From contig JAGAVG010000043.1 in assembly GCA_017942035.1 (NCBI GenBank), forward strand, positions 1 to 64,000: 64,000 nt of DNA. The letters are read 5' to 3'. Shown here piece after piece: positions 7,724 to 16,639 of this stretch (positions are counted from its first letter, which is position 1; each line of letters starts with the position of its first letter). Position numbers and translations under genes: made by a program. The stretch is from a bacterium. Its GTDB lineage: Bacteria; Cyanobacteriota; Vampirovibrionia; Gastranaerophilales; Gastranaerophilaceae. Below the pieces are notes generated by a model. It was not told the origin of the DNA, did no database searches, and saw only the letters and a program-made list of their open reading frames with translations.

Positions 7724-8788
7724 TTAATCAACAAGACACATAACTAATACGTTTGCGGCATATCCTCTTAGTGTGCCAGTACTGAATATGAATTGATCTG
7801 GTGGATAAATACCGCTAACCATAGGGGCATCTCCTCTATATTCGGTGCCATTTATAAAAACAGATGAAGAACTTGAAAGTCCTAATTCCGCAAATCTAGC
7901 CTGAACAGCAGGATCAGTAGCATCATTTTTGTTGCCATATATATAAGATCTAATTACATCAATATCTGAGGAAGAAGGTAATTTAGATTTTCCTCCACAT
8001 TCTTTAGCTGCTGAAGCATAATAATCTATACCATACGTTCCCGATCCATATAAACCATCTGTGCAACTTGATAATCCAAGTTTATATTGCATAGAGTTAC
8101 ATTCACCTCTAGTTATTGGTGAAGAAACAAGTTTGGGTGCCGAAAAACATTTGCCGCTGAGCTTAAATGCACATCTGCCCAAGCCCCCTGAGTTAAATGC
8201 AATTACATCATCTTTAAGTTTATTAGGTTTCTTTGCACCATTCCAATCAAACACCGCAGCGACACAGGATGATGAGCTACTGCTATCATTTGACCAAACA
8301 ACAGGTTTGTTTATATCAATATCACATTTTTTGTTGTAGCTTAGTATCATTGCAGTACCATCAGCAGTCACAATTCCCATTGTATCATCCCATTCACTTG
8401 TATCATTATTACTCATTATTAATTGTTTTGCTGTTTTAGTTTTAGAAATTTCCCATTCTTCACCGTCATCAGAAACTATTACTTTTTCCGTCGGCCAACA
8501 TTCTTGAAGATGACTGTTGTCACATATCTTTGCTAGTTTAAGATGATGTTGAAGTTCAGTTACAAAAGCTTCAGTACTTGCATAACCGTTCATATCACTT
8601 ACAGAAAGCATCTTATCCGTAGCTTTCGAGAATTTTTGTTTAACATTCTGAATTCGCGCACTTTTAACTTTATCTTGAATATTTGTAATCAATGCCGGCA
8701 AGGTCATCGCCGCAACAATACCGATTATGCCTAGAGTGATTAGAACCTCCGCCAATGTAAACGCAACCTTCTTGTCCTCTATATTCAT
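7724..8788 (-). CDS. Prepilin-like protein B
   Basis: 354-aa member of the prepilin family and the longest in the window. Leader MNIEDKKVA is followed by FTLAEVLITLGIIGIVAAMTLPALI, then a large variable domain rich in Ser runs (NDSSSSSSC, LGLSSSSSVF) and about a dozen cysteines, suggesting disulfide-stabilised extracellular folds. The start is ATG 8788 because GGAGG lies 8 nt ahead; an in-frame ATG at 8803 would place that ribosome site inside the gene. Cassette element B lies immediately upstream. It converges on ricT. Confidence 0.9.
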   Translation of the reverse strand: MNIEDKKVAFTLAEVLITLGIIGIVAAMTLPALITNIQDKVKSARIQNVKQKFSKATDKMLSVSDMNGYASTEAFVTELQHHLKLAKICDNSHLQECWPTEKVIVSDDGEEWEISKTKTAKQLIMSNNDTSEWDDTMGIVTADGTAMILSYNKKCDIDINKPVVWSNDSSSSSSCVAAVFDWNGAKKPNKLKDDVIAFNSGGLGRCAFKLSGKCFSAPKLVSSPITRGECNSMQYKLGLSSCTDGLYGSGTYGIDYYASAAKECGGKSKLPSSSDIDVIRSYIYGNKNDATDPAVQARFAELGLSSSSSVFINGTEYRGDAPMVSGIYPPDQFIFSTGTLRGYAANVLVMCLVD

Positions 8789-8831
8789 ACTTTTATCCTC
8801 CATATTTTCTTAAATTATCCTTTAAATTCAT

Positions 8832-8998
8832 GCACCATAATTTATATTTTGATGCGAGTCGGTCTAAAACTCACTAAAACATACCTTCTCAAAATTCAAA
8901 AAATCATCAAAAAACGACAAAATACCACTTGAAAAGTGTCCGAAAATATTGTATAATAAGGCTATAAAAAACTCGCACCAAAATATAAAATTGGGTGC
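8832..8998 (+). repeat. Prepilin cassette element, copy B (167 bp)
   Basis: Inverted relative to copies A and D and driving the minus-strand prepilin B. Proximal palindrome 8832-8855, distal palindrome 8975-8998. The outward promoter TTGAAA (8929-8934) and TATAAT (8952-8957), spacing 17, reads rightward. Sequence between the palindromes differs from the other copies at only a few positions. Confidence 0.85.
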
Positions 8999-9006
8999 GT
9001 TTTTTC
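8964..9006 (+). ncRNA. Predicted ~42-nt divergent RNA of cassette B
   Basis: Begins about 7 nt after the TATAAT at 8952-8957 and ends at the T tract after the distal palindrome (TTGGGTGCG then TTTTTT). It points toward the 3' end of the converging GT5-like gene. Inferred from promoter and terminator only. Confidence 0.35.
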
Positions 9007-9057
9007 ATTTAATTTTATTATTAAAAAATGTTGAGTTTTAAACCAACAACAAAAAAC

Positions 9058-9092
9058 AAAAAGAGTGAAATGATAGTCATCTCACCCTTTTA
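9058..9092 (-). terminator. Terminator after the GT5-like gene
   Basis: On the minus strand AAAAGGGTGA...TCACTCTTTT forms a stem around the loop GATGACTATCAT and runs into CTTTTTGTTTTTTG. It lies 4 bp past the stop of the GT5-like gene and would also face cassette B's divergent RNA. Confidence 0.6.
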
Positions 9093-9095
9093 TTT

Positions 9096-11744
9096 CTATT
9101 TAACCATCAAACTTGGGTCGTTTTCTTTTTCGGCGGCTTTATCTTTTTGGTATTTCATATAGCCGTAAATTCCTGCGCCAGCGGCTGCAATTCCTCCGAT
9201 AATTAAACCGATTTTTGTTTTACTTAATCCTTCTGCAGTTTTACCGGCATTTTCTGTTGTATTTTTGACGGTTTCTGTTGCCGTTTGAACCGCTTCTTGA
9301 ACAGTTTCAACTGTTTTATTTCTTAATTTGATAATCGGATCAAAAAGATTAAGTCCTTGCGGTTTGCTTTCCGGCTGGAATATAAGCTCGTCATACAACT
9401 GCCAAGTTGATTTGCCTGATGGGTGAAGAGCGCCGTTTTTATAGCCGTCGGTTTCCAGTTTTTTCATGTTCTCTAACATTTTTTCTGAAAGTTCTTTAGA
9501 GCGTTCAACGAAACGTTTCATCCTATCGACGGTTTCATCACGTATAATTCTATCGGTATACATGTTTCTTAAGTCGAGAAAATCTTCTGCCGCTTCAATA
9601 TTTTGTATTGCAAGTTCATTGCGTTTAACTTCAACAACGCCGCGGTGTTCCAGTTTTGAGATTTCTTTTTTTAATCTCTTATCGTATATTTCTTTGAATT
9701 CCGGTGATTTTTGTTTTAATTCATCAATAGACATTACATATTCTGAATCTGTTTTGTAACTTGTTGCCTTGTGGGCTTCTTCCGGAATATCTGGTGAGAA
9801 GTTTTTCTGTTTTAAACCTTGAGAACCGGTTACAATAGGAACACATAATTTCTTCATCGCTTCAAGGTCAATCAATTCACAAGGGGCTCCTCTTGATATT
9901 GCAATTGAGGAATCAGAGGCTGATGCAAATGCCATTCCCGGTGCAAAACCTTCTGTGAATGCAACTCTGCCGGCAAGATTTTTGTCAGAATTAATTCTTG
10001 ACATTATTGTTTCAATTTTAACTTGAGTATCTTTATCTGCTCCTAAAGCTCCGCCGATTACGAGGAGCGAATTTTTGCCTTCCGGTCTCAAAGCATGTTC
10101 TATAAACGCATCAAGTGTTACGTCAAGGGCTTTTTGTTTATCTCCGCGGCCCCAGCAGCAGAAGAGATTTACCGGTTCATTCTTTTCGATTTTTTCAATC
10201 CATTTTTTGTCGATATGTCCGATAAGTCTTGCTTTTCGGTTTGGAAGTCCGGCAATTTTATCCATATCGCCTTCCTGAAGTTCGCCGGTTAACCTTGAAA
10301 GCAGACTAAGTCTGTTTTTACGTTTAACTTCTTTAACTTCATCATAATTCATATTTTCTGTGAACACTTCAAATTTCGGGAAAGTTTTTTGAGTTCCGTC
10401 TTTTAATGTAACGGTTACGTCGTTTCCGTAGAATTTCAGTCCGATTGGTTTGTCGTAAGCAAGTGACGGGTCTTGCAGAGGGTTCATAATACCTGTAAAT
10501 TTGCCTTCTTCATATAATTCATTTAGGAATGGATATAATCCCGGCGAAACTTCAGGGTTTTTCGCAACACTTTCACCGTATAATTCAGATACTGTAGCAA
10601 GTCCGGTCAAATAACCGTCTTTTCTCAGCTTGATAGGAATCATCAAATCGCACGCATCGCCTGATGCATCCAGACATTCAGGGAGAAGCTTTTTGAAGAA
10701 ATTTTCTTCTCCGCCGACGGTGAAGGATTTTAGATAATCCGGATCTTTTTGTAATCTTTCAATATCAGCAGGAGTTGCTCCTAAATTTACAAACATGTCT
10801 TTTGCTCTGCCAACAGCAGTATAACCCTCTTGGATATTATGTGCAATTACGGCCGCTTTTGCATCTTTCCAACGAGGATCCCCGGCCAGAGCTTTTTGCT
10901 GCATAAAATGAGGAACAAATGCCATTTGAGAGTCTGAACATATATAAACCGCTTTTTCATATCCCGGAACATCCCACAATTCTGTAAACGCTTTAGCAAA
11001 TTGTCCGGTATAAGTTCCCTGCCAGCCGCATTTAGTTAAATCAGTAGCGGCATCGGCTTCAATTTTAGCTTTTCTTAACGCTGCGGCTTTGGCTCCCGAA
11101 TGGTATTCTCCGGCTTCAGTTGCATAAGGTTTTGGCATCTTTGCGGTTTGGTCAGTATAAATCATATAATCATTTTTGCCTTTTACCTTATACGATGCAA
11201 TCTCTGACTTTGGATTGTCCCCCCATTTCATTGTCATGTCGCGAACCTTTTCGAGTTCGACATACTTTTTATTACCTTTTTCATCCGGTGTCAAAATTTC
11301 ATCCAGTGTATATTCATCCAGACTTAATTTTGTATAAATCGGATTGCCGGCTTTGTCAGTTAAGACGCTTACTTTTCCGGTCGGCTTTCCTGTTTGCGGG
11401 TCGTATTCAACTTTTCCGTTGTAATACGGAATAACCATAGGTTCGCCAAAATCGCTGTAATCTTTCACTACGGTTGCAACACCACCGACTTTATCATAAG
11501 CTGGATGCTCGGCACTTAAAAATACTTTAGGAATTCCGGCAGAACCCGTAAAACTTACCACCCGCGCTTTGAATGCCGGTGAAACCTTGTCTGTCTTTAT
11601 AGGAGCATAGAATTCAGAGGGCATAAATTCAATATTACGGCTGTTGTTTTCAATCGAAACCGCCGGCATTGGATTGTTTTGCATTCGTGATGTTTCAAAA
11701 TTGTTTTTCTTTACACAATCTAATGTATTTAATTTTACCTGCAT
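9096..11744 (-). CDS. Glycogen/starch synthase-like (GT5-like) protein with C-terminal membrane anchor
   Basis: 882-aa GT-B-type protein resembling glycogen synthase but much enlarged (normal GlgA is about 480 aa). It keeps a KVGGVATVVKDY block at residues 85-96 (nucleotide-sugar binding Lys and Gly-Gly), an AHNIQEGYTAVG block, a TVSELYGESV block, and SRGAPCELIDLEAMKKLCVP at about residue 617. In true GlgA that last block reads SRFEPCGLxxLxAM; here the Glu before Pro-Cys is Ala620, so glucosyl transfer may be altered. A coiled-coil stretch and one membrane helix (about residues 845-864) end the protein. N-terminal SFTG motif near residue 64. The start is at ATG 11744 after GGAGGG. Confidence 0.75.
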   Translation of the reverse strand: MQVKLNTLDCVKKNNFETSRMQNNPMPAVSIENNSRNIEFMPSEFYAPIKTDKVSPAFKARVVSFTGSAGIPKVFLSAEHPAYDKVGGVATVVKDYSDFGEPMVIPYYNGKVEYDPQTGKPTGKVSVLTDKAGNPIYTKLSLDEYTLDEILTPDEKGNKKYVELEKVRDMTMKWGDNPKSEIASYKVKGKNDYMIYTDQTAKMPKPYATEAGEYHSGAKAAALRKAKIEADAATDLTKCGWQGTYTGQFAKAFTELWDVPGYEKAVYICSDSQMAFVPHFMQQKALAGDPRWKDAKAAVIAHNIQEGYTAVGRAKDMFVNLGATPADIERLQKDPDYLKSFTVGGEENFFKKLLPECLDASGDACDLMIPIKLRKDGYLTGLATVSELYGESVAKNPEVSPGLYPFLNELYEEGKFTGIMNPLQDPSLAYDKPIGLKFYGNDVTVTLKDGTQKTFPKFEVFTENMNYDEVKEVKRKNRLSLLSRLTGELQEGDMDKIAGLPNRKARLIGHIDKKWIEKIEKNEPVNLFCCWGRGDKQKALDVTLDAFIEHALRPEGKNSLLVIGGALGADKDTQVKIETIMSRINSDKNLAGRVAFTEGFAPGMAFASASDSSIAISRGAPCELIDLEAMKKLCVPIVTGSQGLKQKNFSPDIPEEAHKATSYKTDSEYVMSIDELKQKSPEFKEIYDKRLKKEISKLEHRGVVEVKRNELAIQNIEAAEDFLDLRNMYTDRIIRDETVDRMKRFVERSKELSEKMLENMKKLETDGYKNGALHPSGKSTWQLYDELIFQPESKPQGLNLFDPIIKLRNKTVETVQEAVQTATETVKNTTENAGKTAEGLSKTKIGLIIGGIAAAGAGIYGYMKYQKDKAAEKENDPSLMVK

Positions 11745-11868
11745 ATACCCTCCTAATTTTTTCAAAAATACAAAACGCAAAAATATTTATTTTTGTCATT
11801 TATATCCCCGAAAAGATACAAAACTTTACATATAAGACCGGACGGCAGAAACATATCGTCCATTAATA

Positions 11869-11896
11869 AATGTATGATAAAAATACTTTGTGTCAA
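11869..11896 (-). promoter_or_regulatory. Promoter of the GT5-like gene
   Basis: On the minus strand TTGACA (11891-11896) and TACATT (11869-11874) lie 16 bp apart, giving a leader of about 120 nt before ATG 11744. Confidence 0.5.
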
Positions 11897-11962
11897 GCAC
11901 TCTTAAGAATTATTTTTGAGCTTTTACCGGAGAAGAAAGAGGGGAAAAACAGAGCAAAACTC

Positions 11963-13039
11963 TTAAAACAAGCTTTGCTGTTCCATTGATTTTGGAATTT
12001 TATAGCCCAGATGTTTATATGCTTGCGGGGAGGCTTTCCTACCGCGCGGCGTCCTTTGGATTAAGCCGGCCTGCAAAAGATATGGCTCACTGACATCCTC
12101 AATCGTTCTTACATCTTCACCGAGTGCTGCGGCGATTGTTTCTATACCCACGGGGCCGCCGTCATATTTTTCTACAATAAGTTTAAGCAGGTTTCTATCC
12201 GCCGTATCAAGTCCGTATTCATCAATCTGCAAGATATCGAGCGCCTCATTTGCGATATGCTCGTTAATCTCTGAATTATATTTTACAAGGGCATAATCGC
12301 TCACCCTTTTTATCAAACGGTTTGCGATACGCGGAGTTCCTCTCGAACGCTTGGCTATTGCAAATGCACCTTTTTCATCTATTTTAATTTCAAGAATTTT
12401 GGCGGTCCGCTCAATTACTTTTGAAAGTTCTTTATCGGTATAAAATTCAAGTCTATGGATAATTCCAAATCTGTCTCTCAAAGGGCCTGACAATTCGCCG
12501 GCCTTTGTTGTTGCACCGATTAGTGTGAATTTTGGAAGCGGAATTCTCAAGGTTTTGACGGTCTGAGCTTTGCCGGTTGTCATATCCAGCACAAAATCTT
12601 CCATTGCAGGATAGAGAATTTCTTCCGCAATCTTATTTAATCTGTGAATTTCGTCTATAAACAGGATTTCTCCGCCTTTTAATGACATTAATATCCCTAT
12701 AATATCGCGCGGTCTTTCAAGTGCCGGAGCGGAAGTTATTTTAATCTCAACTCCCATTTGTTCAGCGATAACGCCGGCTAAAGTAGTTTTCCCCAGTCCC
12801 GGCGGCCCGTAAAAAAGCAGGTGATCAAGAGTGGTATTTCTTTTTTTTGCGGCTTCAATTGTTATTTTAAGGGTTTCTTTTAACGAACTCTGGCCGATAT
12901 AAGCGTCAAAAGTTTTCGGGCGGATTACATTTTCAAATTTGTTATCGTTGTCCGTCTTTTCGCTCTTAACTATAGGATTCTTTTTCTTCGGTTCTTTTTT
13001 CTCGTGACTGTTATTATAATCGTCTGATATTATACTCAT
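11963..13039 (-). CDS. ruvB: Holliday junction branch-migration ATPase RuvB
   Basis: Hexameric motor that drives branch migration with RuvA during recombinational repair. The 358-aa protein has Walker [12 protein letters not shown] near residue 80, Walker [10 protein letters not shown], the sensor region [18 protein letters not shown] and the C-terminal winged helix with QRTPRGRKA. The first ~35 residues are a charged, lysine-rich extension ([15 protein letters not shown]) not needed by the family. ruvA is on the other strand, about 6.5 kb away, so ruvAB are not in one operon here. Confidence 0.96.
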   Translation of the reverse strand: MSIISDDYNNSHEKKEPKKKNPIVKSEKTDNDNKFENVIRPKTFDAYIGQSSLKETLKITIEAAKKRNTTLDHLLFYGPPGLGKTTLAGVIAEQMGVEIKITSAPALERPRDIIGILMSLKGGEILFIDEIHRLNKIAEEILYPAMEDFVLDMTTGKAQTVKTLRIPLPKFTLIGATTKAGELSGPLRDRFGIIHRLEFYTDKELSKVIERTAKILEIKIDEKGAFAIAKRSRGTPRIANRLIKRVSDYALVKYNSEINEHIANEALDILQIDEYGLDTADRNLLKLIVEKYDGGPVGIETIAAALGEDVRTIEDVSEPYLLQAGLIQRTPRGRKASPQAYKHLGYKIPKSMEQQSLF

Positions 13040-13129
13040 TATCCTGCCCTTTACTCTATGATAGCATGAAATTTATCATTTATACAGATGATTATGTAAA
13101 ATAATATTGTAGTCTTTTTTTTAACATGG

Positions 13130-13141
13130 TATAATCTCGAT
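13130..13141 (+). promoter_or_regulatory. -10 element giving a probably leaderless mRNA
   Basis: TATAAT occupies 13130-13135, with TTTTTTTTAACATGG upstream, and the ATG of the giant gene starts at 13142, 7 bp after the element. Transcription would start at or next to the start codon. No Shine-Dalgarno is present. Confidence 0.55.
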
Positions 13142-16100
13142 ATGGAATGTCCAAAATGTGGTTTAGAAATTGATGATAAAGCGTTGGTTTGCCCGAACTG
13201 CAAAAAGGTATTAAAGCTTGTATGTCCGGTCTGTAAGACTATAAATACAAATAATACCTGTAAGAAGTGCGGATATGTTATCATTACGAAATGCAGTAAA
13301 TGCGGAAAAATTAACCAGACGTTTTCTCAGAAATGTAAAAAATGCGGATTCAGTACCGAAAAAAGCGTCATTTTGAATGAGGCTAACACGGATGAATTTG
13401 TAATGCTTACCATGACATTCCCAAATCTAGACGAATTAAAAACTCTGCTGGGTTCTGCAAAACTTTATAATAAATTTAAAGTAAATCTGGATAAAATTAT
13501 TTCGGAATATACAAATTCTGTAGGTTTGAGACGTCAGTTTTTAAAAAACACTTATGTTATAAGATGTTTGAAAGATTATACTTTTACCTCTTCAGCACGT
13601 ACAGCAACCGAAACGGCTATTGAACTTCTAAACCGCATTACGACAATGAACGCAAAATTAAGCAAACGTAAGGATGTGACGGTAAGATGCAGTATTACGC
13701 TTATGACAAAAAAAACAAGTGAAAATCCTAACAAGATTGAATCGGGTTACAATGTCACAATGCTCAGAGATTCTGCAAAATCAAAAGAAGAAAAGGTTAT
13801 GAATACTTTTCAGGTTATTACCGATGCGAAAGTTTTTGACGTGCTTAGCAAAGAATACGACCTTTCTCCGCTGAACTCTGTCATGATTGACGGCGAGATG
13901 AAAATGTTTTATGAAATGGACATCAAAAATTTAGTGCATGCTGAATTTGAACCTGATGAAGAAGAGGAACAGCCGGAAATTCCTAACTTTGTGCAAAACA
14001 TGCTTATTGAGCAGGACAAACTCGACGGCATTGCTCTCAACAACCTTGACAAACCTAATGATCCGGATGCTATTTATGACGTTGAAACCATTAACTTTGA
14101 AGAAATTAATGCCGAGTTTATCCGAACTCAAAACATTGATATATTCAATCATTTAGAAAATATTTGGCAAACGAAGAAAAAATGTATTACCTCTCTCAAA
14201 ACGGCAGAATTATATAAGCCGTACTCACTAAAACTTGTCAATGCCATTGAAGAAACCGGCCAGTATAATAATATTATTGCGTTAACTTGTTATGAAGAGA
14301 TGAAATTTGAGCCGTTTGCGTTTTTCAGAAGCCTTATTTCGGCAATTTTTGAATATACAGTTTCACAAAAATTATTTTCACAAAACGATTTTACAATGTT
14401 TGCAAATATTGATCCGGAAGGCTTGATACGTGATTTGGTTACTCTCACTAATCGAAAACCGGAGGATTGCGTTAAGGTTCGTTTTAAATATTTTGACCTG
14501 TTCTTAACCCTTTTGCAGGCCATTCCAAATACAATGATTATCATTGAAGATTTTGACAAAATTGATTCAAGCTCCTTTGAGATTATGAGATATATTTTCA
14601 AAGCGTTTGAACAATTGGATGTAAGTTATCTTCTTACATACGACAAAGATTATTCGCTCCATTCTCATTGTCATTTCCTTCTGGAAAAACCGTATTACAC
14701 GGAAATTTATCTAAAGCCTACACCGTTTGAAAAAATGATTGAGGAGCATAAGAATTATTACCGCAACATTATGGATAGCTTTTACTTCCACCGTATTGCG
14801 AAATATGCCTGCGGCAGTATTTTATACATTGATATTGCTATTCAATATTTGATTGAATGCGGAGTTTTTGAGGCAAAAGAGGATTGTATTGATCTTGTAA
14901 ACCCTGAAACCATTATAATTCCGTCAAGTCTTGATAAGCTTGTGGCAAGACGCTTAAACCTTTTGCAGGATGACGAGATGGCAATAAAATTTCTTACGGA
15001 AGTTGTTTTGTTAGGTACGCGTATTGATGTGGCAACAATTGAAAGTCTGGAAATCGAAGGAATTGAAGATGTTCTGAACAAATTGCAGGATATGGGATTT
15101 GTTTATTTCTATAACAATTGCCTGTATTTCCCTAATTACAACCTTTTAAGAAGAAATCTTCTTGTTACTATCAGCCCTATTTATTTACAGGAACTGGCAA
15201 AAGATTTGCTCGACAAAGTATTTGTTGAAAACATGCCGTCCCAAACAAAAACTTTCCTTTACGATTTGTTGAAAATGCCTGAAAAAGCACTCGAAGAATG
15301 GCAGGATCTTGCAGAAATCAATCTTTCTGTCGGAGATTTTTCATCCTATTTGAATTGCAGTCATAAGGTTATCGAATATCTTGACACCCTTGTTAATGAT
15401 GAGAATGCAGAACAAATTGAGCAGCAAAAATTAGAAATTTACGGAAATATTTCCGATAATATGTTTGAATATCAGCCGGAAAAGACCGGAGAAATTGCAT
15501 TAGCAACATTACAGGAACTGGAAAGAACTACAAATACAGAAAAAATTATTGTATTATGCAATAAAATGATTCAGGGCTACTTGATAACCGGAGATTACAT
15601 GCATGCGCTTGAATTGATGCACAAAGTTCTTACTCTGCTGCCAACATCATCACTTTCACCGTCACTTCCGAATTTCAATTCTTATTTTTATATGATGTCG
15701 GTTATTCATATCCAAATTCTGTTTAATATCGGTGCATATAATGAATGTATGGAAATCGGATACAAAGTTTTGAATGAATTGAGTGATGCCGCAATGCCGA
15801 CATTAAAACCGGAACAGTATTCAATGGAAGAGTTTTCCGGAATAATGACTGATACTATAGCTTATGTTGCACTTTCAAATATTTTATCATTGAATGGCAA
15901 TGTTCAGGAATTTTTACAGATTGCCGGCGCCGACTATACTCAAATTCCGGCATCTTATTCAGTCTTTATTGCACTTGAAAGTCTTATACATGGCGGAGAA
16001 GTTGATGTCAATAATATCCAGCCTGCCCCTAATGATAAGTTTTCACCGGTGTTAATACATTTGATAAATGCGTTTAAAAATTGCAAAAACAATCCGGAAG

Positions 16101-16639
16101 CTTTTGCGGAAGAAATCTATATGGCAAAACTTTTTGCCCGAGACAGAGATTTGTTCGGACTGGAATATTTCTGCGATTTGATGGTTGGTTATGCATACCT
16201 TCAATTGAAAAATTATACCAAAGCTGACGATATCATCTATAAGGTTATTAAAGCCGCAAATCATAGCGGAATGACAGCGCTTTTATATGTGGCTTGGTAT
16301 TTGATGTGTGAATTAAAGCTTGCGCTCGGCAAATATGATGTAGCCTACGGAATTGTTAACAATTCTATGATACAACTCCAAAAGAGCGATTCTGCATGCG
16401 AATATCTTATGTTATTGTTTAAATATGCAATGTTTAAAGTGTTTATGTATAAACAAGACTTTGAAAAGGCTGAAATTTGTATTCAGCAGGCTCAATATCT
16501 TGCCGATAAATGGCAAATACGCTTTGAATTTGATATGAATCAGGATCATTACATTCCTATGGATTACAGCGATGCCGAAAATCAGGATTTAGAAGGGAAC
16601 ATGAACGAACTTTTATCAGAAAATGAGGAGGAACAATGA
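13142..16639 (+). CDS. Zinc-ribbon / cyclase-like / degenerate NTPase / TPR-type giant protein
   Basis: 1165 aa. Residues 3-77 hold three zinc ribbons built from CxxC pairs (CPKC...CPNC, CPVC...CKKC, CSKC...CKKC). Residues about 85-265 resemble a class III nucleotidyl-cyclase fold in layout but lack recognisable metal-binding Asp residues. A putative STAND/AAA-type region follows; the Walker B-like strand MIIIEDFD is visible but the P-loop seems lost. The C-terminal ~550 residues are helical, like TPR arrays. The architecture matches multi-domain signalling ATPases. The last 4 bases overlap glgA (ATGA), so it is coupled to glycogen synthase. Function unknown; a regulatory role in glycogen metabolism is inference. 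Confidence 0.7.
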   Translation: MECPKCGLEIDDKALVCPNCKKVLKLVCPVCKTINTNNTCKKCGYVIITKCSKCGKINQTFSQKCKKCGFSTEKSVILNEANTDEFVMLTMTFPNLDELKTLLGSAKLYNKFKVNLDKIISEYTNSVGLRRQFLKNTYVIRCLKDYTFTSSARTATETAIELLNRITTMNAKLSKRKDVTVRCSITLMTKKTSENPNKIESGYNVTMLRDSAKSKEEKVMNTFQVITDAKVFDVLSKEYDLSPLNSVMIDGEMKMFYEMDIKNLVHAEFEPDEEEEQPEIPNFVQNMLIEQDKLDGIALNNLDKPNDPDAIYDVETINFEEINAEFIRTQNIDIFNHLENIWQTKKKCITSLKTAELYKPYSLKLVNAIEETGQYNNIIALTCYEEMKFEPFAFFRSLISAIFEYTVSQKLFSQNDFTMFANIDPEGLIRDLVTLTNRKPEDCVKVRFKYFDLFLTLLQAIPNTMIIIEDFDKIDSSSFEIMRYIFKAFEQLDVSYLLTYDKDYSLHSHCHFLLEKPYYTEIYLKPTPFEKMIEEHKNYYRNIMDSFYFHRIAKYACGSILYIDIAIQYLIECGVFEAKEDCIDLVNPETIIIPSSLDKLVARRLNLLQDDEMAIKFLTEVVLLGTRIDVATIESLEIEGIEDVLNKLQDMGFVYFYNNCLYFPNYNLLRRNLLVTISPIYLQELAKDLLDKVFVENMPSQTKTFLYDLLKMPEKALEEWQDLAEINLSVGDFSSYLNCSHKVIEYLDTLVNDENAEQIEQQKLEIYGNISDNMFEYQPEKTGEIALATLQELERTTNTEKIIVLCNKMIQGYLITGDYMHALELMHKVLTLLPTSSLSPSLPNFNSYFYMMSVIHIQILFNIGAYNECMEIGYKVLNELSDAAMPTLKPEQYSMEEFSGIMTDTIAYVALSNILSLNGNVQEFLQIAGADYTQIPASYSVFIALESLIHGGEVDVNNIQPAPNDKFSPVLIHLINAFKNCKNNPEAFAEEIYMAKLFARDRDLFGLEYFCDLMVGYAYLQLKNYTKADDIIYKVIKAANHSGMTALLYVAWYLMCELKLALGKYDVAYGIVNNSMIQLQKSDSACEYLMLLFKYAMFKVFMYKQDFEKAEICIQQAQYLADKWQIRFEFDMNQDHYIPMDYSDAENQDLEGNMNELLSENEEEQ

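Noticed and set aside
8061-8439. Overlapping plus-strand ORFs inside prepilin B
   Set aside because: They are antisense shadows created by its Ser-rich codons; composition fits frame artefacts.
11120-11434. 104-codon plus-strand ORF inside the GT5-like gene
   Set aside because: Shadow frame of a long, well-supported coding region; no ribosome site and no recognisable domain.
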